A DNA stretch of 64,000 nucleotides from the NCBI RefSeq assembly GCF_003852895.1, contig NZ_QUSW01000003.1:62001-126000 (forward strand), given 5' to 3'. Source of the DNA: Rhizobacter terrae. Its GTDB lineage: Bacteria; Pseudomonadota; Gammaproteobacteria; Burkholderiales; Burkholderiaceae_C. Below the pieces are notes generated by a model. That model saw only the letters and a list, made by a program, of their open reading frames with translations, ran no database searches and had not been told where the DNA came from. Shown here in pieces: positions 1 through 9,038 of the stretch (position 1 is the first letter of the stretch; the number at the start of each line of letters is the position of its first letter). The translations under genes and the position numbers were made by a program.

Positions 1-1
1 C

Positions 2-64
2 CGCTTCGCCAGCGTGGCCACCGGCCTGGGCCTGCACGCCGAGCGGCTGTTCGGACGCGGTTGA
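2..64 (+). CDS. 3' end of a truncated CDS
   Basis: The window opens inside a reading frame whose last 20 codons are visible before a TGA at 62-64. The tail reads RFASVATGLGLHAERLFGRG. This ending (phenylalanine-alanine-serine-valine followed by a glycine/leucine-rich helix and a final aromatic-glycine) resembles the C-terminal tail of YegD-like Hsp70-family proteins. That is a recollection from a very short tail, so I give no gene symbol. It ends one base before the stop of the convergent UPF0149 gene. Confidence 0.45.
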   Translation, partial: RFASVATGLGLHAERLFGRG

Positions 65-65
65 A

Positions 66-728
66 TCAGCGCCGCGGCGGTGGCCGTCGCGCCGGGCCAG
101 GACGCTGTGGCTTGGACGGCGCGGATGCCGGACGGCTCACATCGGCCAGCAGCAAGGTGGCGCGCACGAGCGCTTCCACCGCCTCCGTCAGGTCTTCGGG
201 CGGCTCCAGCGACTCGATCTCGGCCAGCAGCTCCTCGGCGTCCTCCAGGTCGTCCGGGTCGAGGTGGCGGTACAGCATCGCGAGGGGTTCGGTGATATCC
301 GCCGCATTGAACTGCATCAGCGCGGGGAAGAACTCCTGCGCGGTCGCGAAGCCGGCCACCCACGGGTAGACGGCATCGACCTCCGGCGGCGCCTCGTCGA
401 AGGCCTCGTCCTGCGCGTCGTCTTCGCCCTCCAGCTCGAAGACCCAGGGATCGAACCACTGGCGGCGGGCGATGGCGTCTTCAAGCTCGGCATGGCGGCG
501 GCGCACCAGGGCGTGCAGCCGCAAGGCGTCGAACTGCGCGGGCAGCGCACGGCCATCCGCATCGGTCACGTGCGGCAGCCAGCGGAATTCGGGAATGCGC
601 TGCGGCTGCAGCAGCACCCCGCACAGGAAGCCGTCCAGCATGCTGACGTCCAGCGGCTCCAGGGGTGCCGGCACGCGGTCCAGCAGGGCTTGCAGCTCGT
701 CGATCTCGCGCTCGTCCAGCGGCTTCAC
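66..728 (-). CDS. UPF0149 (YecA/YgfB) family protein
   Basis: The acidic, mostly helical protein begins LDEREIDELQALLDRVP, and a following DVSMLDGFLCGVLLQP segment is the hallmark of the UPF0149/YecA family (function unknown). The C-terminus is a Pro/Arg-rich tail without the cysteine-rich SEC-C motif found in some YecA proteins. I place the start at the GTG at 728 because family similarity begins right there. The frame stays open to an ATG at 824, but the extra 32 residues are a Pro/His/Arg-rich stretch unlike any domain, and neither start has a clear ribosome-binding site. Convergent with the truncated gene on the left. Confidence 0.8.
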   Translation of the reverse strand: MKPLDEREIDELQALLDRVPAPLEPLDVSMLDGFLCGVLLQPQRIPEFRWLPHVTDADGRALPAQFDALRLHALVRRRHAELEDAIARRQWFDPWVFELEGEDDAQDEAFDEAPPEVDAVYPWVAGFATAQEFFPALMQFNAADITEPLAMLYRHLDPDDLEDAEELLAEIESLEPPEDLTEAVEALVRATLLLADVSRPASAPSKPQRPGPARRPPPRR

Positions 729-885
729 GGCCGTGTGGCGTGGGGCCGGGTGCGGTGTGTGGCGTTGCGGTGTCCGCGCAGGCGGACCGGGACGTGGGCG
801 AGGTGATCCGGGCATGGCCGCCATTGTGGCGCGAGCGCACCGGTCAGCGGGCAGTCAGTCCGAAACCTTCTGCCACAAATCCACC

Positions 886-1119
886 GGGGTTTCTCCCTCG
901 TATTGGGGATATCCGGCACGTGAGCAGGCACCTACAGTGCATCCATCGCTGTCACACGGGGCCTCATTCAGGCCTACGCGTCAAGGTCCGCAACACCTGC
1001 CCGACGAAGAAGAACCAGAAAACCCCACAGGGTGAGAGACCGAAGCAACCGTCCCAACGACGTCCTTTCTTTGAAGGACCTTACTGCCCACCCCCTTCCA
1101 AGCGGGTGGGCATTTTTTT
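886..1119 (+). ncRNA. Candidate structured non-coding RNA (6S-like shape, unproven)
   Basis: No convincing coding frame fills 829-1231 on either strand, yet a strong plus-strand terminator sits at 1085-1119, so something non-coding is probably transcribed into it. By eye the segment can fold as a rod: 888-895 (ggtttctc) pairs with 1034-1041 (gagagacc), 904-908 with 1023-1027 (tgggg/cccca), and 924-928 with 986-990. There is an apical hairpin ggcct-cattc-aggcc and a separate hairpin gtcctt-tctttg-aaggac just before the terminator. A 150-160 nt rod closed by its own ends is the general architecture of 6S RNA. I cannot match the 6S sequence consensus, so the class is a guess. It is not tmRNA, RNase P or SRP RNA as far as their signature motifs show. 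Confidence 0.35.
1085..1119 (+). terminator. Rho-independent terminator
   Basis: A perfect 9-bp stem (tgcccaccc / gggtgggca) with a 10-nt loop is followed by seven T residues overlapping the stem end. It is oriented for plus-strand transcription, although no plus-strand CDS lies immediately upstream. This is the main argument for the ncRNA candidate on its 5' side. Dispersed repeat copy 1 follows directly. Confidence 0.85.
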
Positions 1120-1121
1120 AT

Positions 1122-1203
1122 GGCCCCCCAGTCGCTGGCGCTCCTGCCCCCATGGGGCGCCACCCTGCGGACTGGCGGAGCCAGATCCGCGGGCGTTGCT
1201 TGA
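1122..1203. repeat. Dispersed intergenic repeat, copy 1 (module A)
   Basis: This stretch is nearly identical, in inverted orientation, to 40831-40939. Shared landmarks are ggccccccagtcgctg, gctcctgcccc, a cgccaccc block, and actggcggagccagatccgc followed by gggcgttgcttga (gggtgttgcttga in copy 2). It lacks the central ~32-bp palindromic insert (module B) of the 40.8-kb copy. It lies between a terminator and the 3' end of the convergent thioesterase gene. It looks like a REP-type or bidirectional-terminator-like element. Confidence 0.8.
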
Positions 1204-1231
1204 TCTGGCGCTCGCTGCGCTTGCTCTTTGT

Positions 1232-1645
1232 CTACGACAAGATCATCTGCGTGCAGCGGAACAGGGCCATCTTCTTGCCCTGCGGGCTGAAGACCGTGGC
1301 TGACCAGACCTGTGTCGTGCGGCCCAGGTGTTCGCCCACGGCTTCGCAGCGGATCAGGCCTTCCTTGGCCGTCCCGAGGAAGTTGCTCTTGAGTTCCACC
1401 GTGGTGAAGTTCTTCGCGCCTTCGGGCAGGTGGGCGATGGTGGCGTAACCGGCGCTGGTGTCGGCCAGCAAGATCACACTGGCTGCGTGCAGGAAGCCGT
1501 TGGGTGCGTGCATCCAGGGTTGCACTTCCATCTCCGCTTCGAGGCGGCCTTCCTCGATCTTCGTGATGCGCACGCCGTAGCGCTCGGGCAGGCAGCCGGT
1601 CTGGCGCTGGTGGAACATGTCGGGCGTGATGCCGGGCCTGAGCAT
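1232..1645 (-). CDS. PaaI-type hotdog-fold thioesterase
   Basis: The 137-aa product has the compact hotdog architecture: WMHAPNGFLHAASVILLADTS is the central helix with its preceding loop (the HAPNGFLHA segment matches the HxxNxxGxxHGG-like region of YbgC/PaaI thioesterases), followed by beta strands FTTVELKSNFL and TTQVWSATVF. Such enzymes hydrolyse acyl-CoA thioesters in the cytosol; the substrate cannot be told. The ATG at 1645 is chosen because aggagg lies 8 bases upstream, although the frame is open far beyond. It is transcribed alone, divergent from the binding-protein gene at 1760. Confidence 0.85.
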   Translation of the reverse strand: MLRPGITPDMFHQRQTGCLPERYGVRITKIEEGRLEAEMEVQPWMHAPNGFLHAASVILLADTSAGYATIAHLPEGAKNFTTVELKSNFLGTAKEGLIRCEAVGEHLGRTTQVWSATVFSPQGKKMALFRCTQMILS

Positions 1646-1759
1646 AGGCGGGTCCTCCTGGAGATCGAATCGGTCGAGCATATCGGGGCCAGGGGGATTG
1701 CGCTTGTCCCCTGCGGCACGCCCAGACCACAATCCCCCACAGACTGACAAAGACCTGCC

Positions 1760-2554
1760 GTGAAGCGATTGATGAGGGGCTGCACCCTGTTGGCGGTGCT
1801 GGCTGGCGCCATGGCCTGCGCACGGGCCGAGATCACTGACATCCGTGCCTGCGGCGGGGCCAATGAATGGCCGCCGTCGTCGTACTACGTGCGCCGCGAG
1901 GGCCAGGCCACCACCGAGGTGGCCGGCTACTCGCCGGAGGTGCTCGCCGCGGCATTGGGCGGCAGCCGCTTCCGGCCCCACGTGACGCTGCTGCCCTTCG
2001 CGCGCTGCCTCGCCGATGCCCGCGCCGGGCAGGACATCCAGGTGGTGATGGCCGCCTTCCAGACGCCGCAGCGGGCCGAAACCTTCCTCTTCAGCCAGCC
2101 CTACCTGCTGCTGACGCCGCGCCTTTACTTCCTGGGCGAGCATTTCCCCAAGGGCATCACCATCCAGGGCCCGGGCGACCTGAACGCCTTGAAGCTGTGC
2201 GGACTGAACGGCATCAGCTACGGCTACCTCGGGCCGGCCAGCGAGAAGGTCTACACCGGCGCCGCCGACTACGCCGCGCTCGTGCGGATGCTGCAGGCCC
2301 GGCGCTGCGACGCGTTTGCCGAAAGCCAGGAGGTGATCGCCGGCTTCCGCATGCTGGGCGTGCCCGAGTTGTCGGGCAATGCGCTGGTGAGCGCGGCCTT
2401 GCCGGACGTGCAGCCGCTGAAGGTGCACTTCGCGGTGTCGCGGCAGTTCAAGCATGCGGCCGACCTGGTGGCCGACATCGACAAGGGGCTGGAACGCCTG
2501 CAGCGCGAGCAGCGGCTCGCGGGCATGCTGAAGCGGCACCAGACGGCCCGGTAG
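1760..2554 (+). CDS. Periplasmic family-3 solute-binding protein (orphan)
   Basis: This 264-aa protein has a Sec signal peptide (MKRLMRGCTLLAVLAGAMACARA) and then the PBPb fold of amino-acid-type binding proteins: a GYSPEVL segment early, a LLPFARCLADARAG block and an FSQPYLLLTPRLYF strand typical of the MltF/ArtI-like group. No permease or ATPase is adjacent. It may therefore be a sensor-like or orphan binding protein rather than a transporter subunit; many Burkholderiales carry several such stand-alone copies. Cysteines at the start of the mature part and in CLADAR/LCGLNG could form disulfides. Function beyond ligand binding is not inferable. Confidence 0.8.
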   Translation: MKRLMRGCTLLAVLAGAMACARAEITDIRACGGANEWPPSSYYVRREGQATTEVAGYSPEVLAAALGGSRFRPHVTLLPFARCLADARAGQDIQVVMAAFQTPQRAETFLFSQPYLLLTPRLYFLGEHFPKGITIQGPGDLNALKLCGLNGISYGYLGPASEKVYTGAADYAALVRMLQARRCDAFAESQEVIAGFRMLGVPELSGNALVSAALPDVQPLKVHFAVSRQFKHAADLVADIDKGLERLQREQRLAGMLKRHQTAR

Positions 2555-2590
2555 GTCATTGGGCAACCTCCGTGCTGCGCACTGCGGTGG

Positions 2591-2631
2591 GCGCCCCAGG
2601 GTCCACGACAGTGGGCCCCTTCGTGGCCCAT
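2591..2631. repeat. Dispersed intergenic repeat, copy 3 (module B only)
   Basis: Between the convergent genes ending at 2554 and 2651 lies ccagggtccacgacagtggg followed by ccccttcgtggccca. It matches, with small differences, the central insert of the 40.8-kb repeat read on the opposite strand (ccaggggccacgcagggg, then ccccttcgtggccc). The segment is itself palindromic (gggccacg/cgtggccc arms in the complete copy). It is the most degenerate of three copies. Confidence 0.6.
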
Positions 2632-2650
2632 AGAACGGCCGGGCGGGGGC

Positions 2651-3595
2651 TCAGGCGCCGAACCCACCGGCCAGTTGTTCGCGCCAGTGGTCGACGAGCA
2701 CCTGCACGGCCTTGGGTGTGCTTCGGCTCCAGGGGCGGATCGCGAAGATGGCATCGCCGAAGAAGCCCACCGGCCGCCAGCCCGGCAGCACCTCGCGCAG
2801 GCGGCCGGCCCGCAGCGCCGCTGCCACGCTGAAGTCGGGAATCTGCGCAATGCCCAGGCCCGAGAGCACCGCATCGCGCAGCAGCTCGGAATTGTTGGCG
2901 CTCAAGGGCCCCTGCACGCCCACGCTGACACGCTCGGGATCGTGGCCCGCACGCGGCCGGTCGGCCTGCTCGAACAGCCATTGCGTCGGGCCGCTGCGCA
3001 AATAGGCCAGGCAGTCGTGCTCCGCCAGCTCGGATGGATGCTGCGGCACGCCCTTGCGCCGCAGGTAGCCGGCACTGGCCACCAGCAGCGTGCGTGACTC
3101 GCAGAGCTTCCAGGCGATGTGGTTGTCCGGCGGCGAGCTGGTGTGGCGCACGGCCAGGTCGAAGCCCTCGTGCGCCAGCTTGGCCAGGCGGTCCGACAGC
3201 TCCAGCTCCACCCGCACCTGAGGGTGGCTGCGGAAGAAGCGCTCCAGCGTGGGTGCGATGTGCTGCCGGCCCAGCGCCACCGGAGCCGTCACCCGCACCA
3301 GGCCACGCGGTTCGCCGGCGAGATCACGCACGTCCGCCACGCTGCGGGCGATCTGCGCGAAGGACTCCGCCGTGTCGTCCACCAGCCGCTGGCCGGCATC
3401 GGTGAGCCGCACGGAGCGCGTCGTGCGCCGCACCAGCGTGAGGTTCACCGAGCGCTCCAGTTCGGCCACGCGCTGGCTCACCGCCGCCTTGGACAGGCCC
3501 AGCCGCTGCGCTGCGCCGGTGAAGCTGCCGGCCTGGGCGATGACCGTCAGCAGGTGCACATGCGACCAGAGGGACTCGCTGCGATCCGGCGTCAT
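2651..3595 (-). CDS. LysR-family transcriptional regulator
   Basis: The 314-aa protein has an N-terminal winged helix-turn-helix (about residues 8-66: VIAQAGSFTGAAQRLGLSKA then VSQRVAELE) and a C-terminal substrate-binding domain. It belongs to the large subgroup that includes DsdC/CrgA-like regulators (RRTTRSVRLTDAGQRL). It is divergent from mmsA, with a perfect palindrome between them, so it most likely autoregulates and controls mmsA. The inducer may be a valine- or inositol-derived semialdehyde or acid, which is inference from position only. Confidence 0.92.
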   Translation of the reverse strand: MTPDRSESLWSHVHLLTVIAQAGSFTGAAQRLGLSKAAVSQRVAELERSVNLTLVRRTTRSVRLTDAGQRLVDDTAESFAQIARSVADVRDLAGEPRGLVRVTAPVALGRQHIAPTLERFFRSHPQVRVELELSDRLAKLAHEGFDLAVRHTSSPPDNHIAWKLCESRTLLVASAGYLRRKGVPQHPSELAEHDCLAYLRSGPTQWLFEQADRPRAGHDPERVSVGVQGPLSANNSELLRDAVLSGLGIAQIPDFSVAAALRAGRLREVLPGWRPVGFFGDAIFAIRPWSRSTPKAVQVLVDHWREQLAGGFGA

Positions 3596-3614
3596 TGGGT
3601 GGCCTCCATGGCTA

Positions 3615-3642
3615 TTGATTGTTCACATTGGCGAACAATCAA
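3615..3642. promoter_or_regulatory. Palindromic operator between lysR and mmsA
   Basis: Perfect inverted repeat ttgattgttc-acattggc-gaacaatcaa: 10-bp arms and an 8-bp spacer. It starts 20 bp upstream of the LysR start codon and ends 72 bp upstream of mmsA. The size and the TTG-N-CAA style ends fit a LysR recognition site. A second copy of acattggc follows at 3655-3662 inside ccacattggcatgg. The site is inferred from symmetry and position. Confidence 0.7.
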
Positions 3643-3713
3643 ATCAGTGTAGCCACATTGGCATGGACGAAGCACCGTCCTAGACTGGCCATATCCAGAC
3701 GCAGGAGACAGCC

Positions 3714-5234
3714 ATGGGCGCACCGGAATCCTTCACCGCCTCGGCCGAGGTCGGCCACTACATCGCCGGCCGCCCGGTCGCCAGCACCAGCGGGCGCCGG
3801 CAGGCGGTCTACAACCCTGCCACGGGGCGGGTCGCGAGGCAGGTGGCACTGGGGTCGGTTGATGAAGTCCATGCCGCCGTCGAGGCTGCGAAAGCCGCCT
3901 TCCCGGCCTGGGCCGACACCCCGCCCATCCGCCGCGCCCGCGTGCTCAACAACTTCCTCGCGCTGCTCAACGAGCACAAGGACACGCTGGCCGCGATGAT
4001 CACCGCCGAGCACGGCAAGGTGTTCACCGATGCGCAGGGCGAGGTCTCGCGCGGCATCGACATCGTGGAGTTCGCCTGCGGCGTGCCGCAGCTGCTCAAG
4101 GGCGACTTCACCGACCAGGTCTCCACCGGCATCGACAACTGGACGCTGCGCCAGCCGCTGGGCGTGGTGGCGGGCATCACGCCCTTCAACTTCCCATGCA
4201 TGGTGCCGTGCTGGATGTTCCCGGTTGCCCTCGCCTGCGGCAACAGCTTCATCCTCAAGCCCAGCGAGCGCGATCCGTCGCCCTCGCTCTTCATGGCCGA
4301 GCTGCTGCGGCAGGCCGGCCTGCCCGATGGCGTGTTCAACGTCGTGCAGGGTGACAAGGTGGTGGTCGACGCCCTGCTCACCCACCCCGACGTCAAGGCC
4401 CTGAGCTTCGTCGGCTCCACGCCCATCGCGCAATACATCTACGAAACCGGCGCCCACCACGGCAAGCGCGTGCAGGCCCTGGGCGGCGCAAAGAACCACA
4501 TGGTAGTGATGCCCGACGCCGACCTCGACCAGGCGGTGGACGCGCTCATCGGCGCGGCCTACGGCTCGGCGGGCGAGCGCTGCATGGCCATCAGCGTGGC
4601 AGTGCTGGTGGGCGACGTGGCCGACAAGATCGTGCCCAAGCTGGCTGAGCGCGCGAAGGCGCTGAAGGTGAAGAACGGCATGGAGCTGGATGCGGAGATG
4701 GGCCCCATCGTGACGCGCCAGGCGCTGGAGCGCATCGAGGGCTACATCGCCCTGGGCGTGAAGGAAGGCGCCACGCTCGTGGTGGACGGCCGCGGCCACC
4801 AGGTGCCCGGCCACGAAGACGGCTTCTTCACCGGCGGCACGCTGTTCGACCACGTGACGCCGTCCATGCGCATCTACAAGGAAGAGATCTTCGGCCCGGT
4901 GCTGGCGTGCGTGCGGGCACACGACTTCGCCGAGGCGGTGCAGCTCGTCAACGAGCACGAGTTCGGCAACGGGGTGGCCTGCTACACCCGCGACGGCAAC
5001 ATCGCGCGTGAGTTTGCAAGACGTATCCAGGTCGGGATGGTGGGCATCAACGTGCCCATTCCGGTGCCCATGGCCTGGCACGGTTTTGGCGGCTGGAAGA
5101 AGAGCCTGTTCGGCGACACGCATGCCTACGGCGAGGAAGGTGTGCGCTTCTATACCAAGCAGAAGTCCATCATGCAGCGCTGGCCCGAAAGCACCGCCAA
5201 GGGTGCCGAGTTCGTGATGCCCACCGCAAAATAG
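3714..5234 (+). CDS. mmsA: CoA-acylating methylmalonate-semialdehyde dehydrogenase
   Basis: The 506-aa product fits MmsA (EC 1.2.1.27), which converts methylmalonate semialdehyde to propionyl-CoA in valine catabolism, and malonate semialdehyde to acetyl-CoA. Visible hallmarks are [20 protein letters not shown], the LKPSERDPS cofactor loop, [13 protein letters not shown], and the catalytic cysteine C290 in [10 protein letters not shown]. Family members are about 500 aa, so it is full length. gcaggagaca provides a good ribosome-binding site before the ATG. It is divergent from the LysR gene. No other valine-degradation gene (mmsB, acyl-CoA dehydrogenase) is adjacent. A short ggccgg/ccggcc hairpin follows the stop without a T run. 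Confidence 0.95.
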   Translation: MGAPESFTASAEVGHYIAGRPVASTSGRRQAVYNPATGRVARQVALGSVDEVHAAVEAAKAAFPAWADTPPIRRARVLNNFLALLNEHKDTLAAMITAEHGKVFTDAQGEVSRGIDIVEFACGVPQLLKGDFTDQVSTGIDNWTLRQPLGVVAGITPFNFPCMVPCWMFPVALACGNSFILKPSERDPSPSLFMAELLRQAGLPDGVFNVVQGDKVVVDALLTHPDVKALSFVGSTPIAQYIYETGAHHGKRVQALGGAKNHMVVMPDADLDQAVDALIGAAYGSAGERCMAISVAVLVGDVADKIVPKLAERAKALKVKNGMELDAEMGPIVTRQALERIEGYIALGVKEGATLVVDGRGHQVPGHEDGFFTGGTLFDHVTPSMRIYKEEIFGPVLACVRAHDFAEAVQLVNEHEFGNGVACYTRDGNIAREFARRIQVGMVGINVPIPVPMAWHGFGGWKKSLFGDTHAYGEEGVRFYTKQKSIMQRWPESTAKGAEFVMPTAK

Positions 5235-5281
5235 GGCTCCTCCCGTTTGGCCGGCGGTCCGTCCGGCCTCATCATGGCGGC

Positions 5282-6928
5282 ATGCAGTCCTCGACAGTCC
5301 CTGCGAAAGAGTCCGTCGCCGAGCTCCTGGCCCGCGCCCGCGCGGCTCGGGATGCATCCGCGCTGGCCGAGGGACGCGACCTCGCGCAGCGCGCGTGGGC
5401 GCTGTCCGCACAGGGCGGCACCACCGAAGACGAGCGCTGCGAGGCCGGCCACCTGCTGTGCCTCTTCCACTACCGCATGGGCTCGCTGGAGGCGCTGCTC
5501 GACCTGGGCCAGCAGGTGGTACCTGTGCTCAAGGCGCCAGACCGCCGCTCCGCCAAGGCCGACCTGCTGCGCTGGATGGCCCTGGCGGGCTGCGAGACCG
5601 GCCGCTTCGAGACGGCGCTGCATTGCGCCAACGATGCCTGCGCCGTCTCGCAGGACCTGGGCGACCAGCGCCAGCTGGCGCTCTCGCTGACCGCGCTGGG
5701 CGCCTGCTTCGAGCGCATGGGCGACCCCTGGCAGGCCGAGCGCCTGATGGAAGACGCGCTGCTGGTGGCCAAGGAGATCGGCGACCCCTTCGCCCAGCTC
5801 GTGACCCTGAACAACCTGTGCGCCGTCTGCATCGGCGCCTACTACGTGCTGCGTGGCGGCGACGTGCCCGCCGAGGCCACCGCCGCATTGCGCAGGGCAC
5901 TGGGCCATGCCCGCGCCGCGCACTCACTGCTGTCCAACTTCGGCGACCCGTTCTTCTCGGTGTTCGTGGAAGGCAACCTCGGCGAGGTGCTGCTGCACCT
6001 GGGCAAGCTGGACGACGCCCGCCACTACCTCGACGCCGCCTTGCAGCGTGGCCTGGAGCATGGCTACGGCGCGCAGGTGTGGCGCATCCGCTGCTCCATC
6101 TGCGAGCTGATGCTGGCGCAAGGCCAGGCCCGCGAGTCGCATGCCGCGCTCACCGCCTTGCTGCACGACATGCAAGGCGGCGACCCACGCTCCACGCTGA
6201 TCCGCGTGCAGTACGCGCTGTACCGGACCTGCAAGGACCTGGGCTGGGACGCCGACGCGCTGGAACACTTCGAGGCGCACGACCGGCTGGACCGGCGCCG
6301 CCAGACCAACCAGCTCAAGGCGCAGTCGCAGCTGTTCGTGACGCGTGTGGAGGCCGAGCAGTCACGCCTGCAGGCCGAGCGTGCGCGGCTGGAAGCGCAG
6401 ATCGAGCGCTCGCGGGCCGCATCCTTCCAGGCCGATGCGCAGCGCGACCAGCTCACCGGCCTGGGCAACCGCCGCCACCTGGACCACCGCCTGCCCATGC
6501 TGCTGGAGGTGGCGCGCGAGCAGAAGCTGCCGCTCACGGTGGCGCTGGTCGACCTCGACCACTTCAAGCAGATCAACGACCGCTTCGGCCATGCCGTGGG
6601 CGACAAGGTGCTGGTGGAGATGGCGCACAAGCTGCGCGAGAACACCCGCACCAGCGACGTGCTGGCGCGCATCGGCGGTGAAGAATTCCTCGTGGTCTTC
6701 GCCGACATGTCGCCCGAGCAGGCCTTCGAGGTCTGCGAGCGGCTGCGGCTGCGGGTGGAGGAACACCACTGGCACACGCTGGCCGTGGGCCTGTCGGTGA
6801 CGCTCAGCGTGGGCCTGTCGCATGCGCCGCCCTACGAGCTGGCGACGCTGTTCGAGGAAGCGGACAAGGCGATGTACCGCGCCAAGCAGGGCGGACGCAA
6901 CCGCGTCGCCCTGGCCTCCCCGAAGTGA
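5282..6928 (+). CDS. Soluble diguanylate cyclase with TPR-like N-terminus
   Basis: The 548-aa protein has roughly 340 residues of alpha-helical TPR-like repeats (recurring ALGACFERMGD and EVLLHLGKLDDARHYLDAAL patterns), then a short coiled coil (residues about 345-385, QSRLQAERARLEAQIER), then a GGDEF domain. The active site is GGEEF at 465-469. The product-inhibition I-site RTSD (RxxD, 456-459) lies five residues before it, so the cyclase is predicted to be active and feedback-inhibited. There is no transmembrane segment and no PAS or REC domain; input presumably comes through a protein partner bound by the TPR part. It makes cyclic di-GMP from 2 GTP in the cytosol. Convergent with the asparaginase gene. 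Confidence 0.93.
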   Translation: MQSSTVPAKESVAELLARARAARDASALAEGRDLAQRAWALSAQGGTTEDERCEAGHLLCLFHYRMGSLEALLDLGQQVVPVLKAPDRRSAKADLLRWMALAGCETGRFETALHCANDACAVSQDLGDQRQLALSLTALGACFERMGDPWQAERLMEDALLVAKEIGDPFAQLVTLNNLCAVCIGAYYVLRGGDVPAEATAALRRALGHARAAHSLLSNFGDPFFSVFVEGNLGEVLLHLGKLDDARHYLDAALQRGLEHGYGAQVWRIRCSICELMLAQGQARESHAALTALLHDMQGGDPRSTLIRVQYALYRTCKDLGWDADALEHFEAHDRLDRRRQTNQLKAQSQLFVTRVEAEQSRLQAERARLEAQIERSRAASFQADAQRDQLTGLGNRRHLDHRLPMLLEVAREQKLPLTVALVDLDHFKQINDRFGHAVGDKVLVEMAHKLRENTRTSDVLARIGGEEFLVVFADMSPEQAFEVCERLRLRVEEHHWHTLAVGLSVTLSVGLSHAPPYELATLFEEADKAMYRAKQGGRNRVALASPK

Positions 6929-6931
6929 CGG

Positions 6932-8098
<1,167 letters not shown>

Positions 8099-8135
8099 TT
8101 AGCTCATGCATGCCCGGGCTACACTGAGGGCCATC

Positions 8136-9038
8136 ATGCGCTTGCGACACATCGAGGTCTTCCAGGCGGTGATGGAGACCGGCAGCATGAGCGCCGCCGC
8201 ACGGCTCATCCACCTCACGCAATCGGCCGTGAGCCGCTCCATCGCCAACGCCGAACTGCAGCTGGGCTACCCGCTGTTCCACCGAGCGGGCGGACGCCTC
8301 GTGCCCACCACCGAGGGGCTGGCGCTGTTCGAGGAAAGCTCGGCCATCTTCGAGCGGCTGGAATCGCTCAAGCGCACGGCGCACAACCTCAAGAGCGGCG
8401 AACAGGGGCTGCTGCGCATCGCGGCCATACCGGCCGTGTGCCACAAGCTGCTGCCCGATGCGCTGGCGCGCTTCCACCGGACGCATCCCAACGTCATCGT
8501 GCAGGTGCACACCGTGCACAAGCGGCAGATCGCCACCGAGCTGCTCACCCGGGCGGTGGACGTGGGCTTCGACCACTACACCATCAGCCACCCGGGCTTG
8601 CAGTCGCGCCCGGTGGGCACGGGGCCGCTGCTGGCCATGCTGCCCGCGCGCCATGCCCGCACCGTCAGCGACGGCATCTCCGCCAAGGCGCTGATCGCGC
8701 TCCTGTCCTCGCTTCCGGTCATCGCGCTCACCGACGACGACCCGCTGTACATGGCCTTCCTGCGCTACTGCGAACACCAGGGCTTCCGGCCCAACGGGCA
8801 GATCCTCGTGCAGACCTCGCAGCTGGCCGAGGAGCTCGTGGCCCGCGAACTGGGCTGGACGGTGGTGGACTTCCGCACGGCGGCCATGCGGCGCAAAGAC
8901 GTGGTGGTCACGCCGCTGCAGCCTTACGTCGAGTGCCCGATGAATGCGTTCTTCGCGAAGAACCATTCGCCGACCCTGCTGGCGAGACGGATGGTGGACA
9001 CGGTGAAGGCGGTCCTCAAGGAAGGCACGTCGGCCTGA
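8136..9038 (+). CDS. LysR-family regulator
   Basis: The 300-aa protein begins MRLRHIEVFQAVMETGSMSA, with a standard LysR winged helix (TQSAVSRSIANAELQLGYPL) and a C-terminal effector domain; the helix sequence is like the NocR/OccR/CysB-style amino-acid-responsive group. The ATG at 8136 is preferred over 8106 because gaggg lies just upstream and homologues begin at MRLRH. It is divergent from ansB, so the asparaginase gene is the likely target, while its stop abuts (0 bp) the stop of the convergent ABC operon. An alternative is that it controls that importer. Confidence 0.9.
   Translation: MRLRHIEVFQAVMETGSMSAAARLIHLTQSAVSRSIANAELQLGYPLFHRAGGRLVPTTEGLALFEESSAIFERLESLKRTAHNLKSGEQGLLRIAAIPAVCHKLLPDALARFHRTHPNVIVQVHTVHKRQIATELLTRAVDVGFDHYTISHPGLQSRPVGTGPLLAMLPARHARTVSDGISAKALIALLSSLPVIALTDDDPLYMAFLRYCEHQGFRPNGQILVQTSQLAEELVARELGWTVVDFRTAAMRRKDVVVTPLQPYVECPMNAFFAKNHSPTLLARRMVDTVKAVLKEGTSA

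Noticed and set aside
1085-1119. Terminator belonging to the UPF0149 gene
   Set aside because: That gene is on the minus strand and ends at 66; the T run points to plus-strand transcription.
5249-5268. Hairpin ggccgg/ccggcc after mmsA as a Rho-independent terminator
   Set aside because: Six-base stem without a following T run; may be chance in GC-rich DNA.
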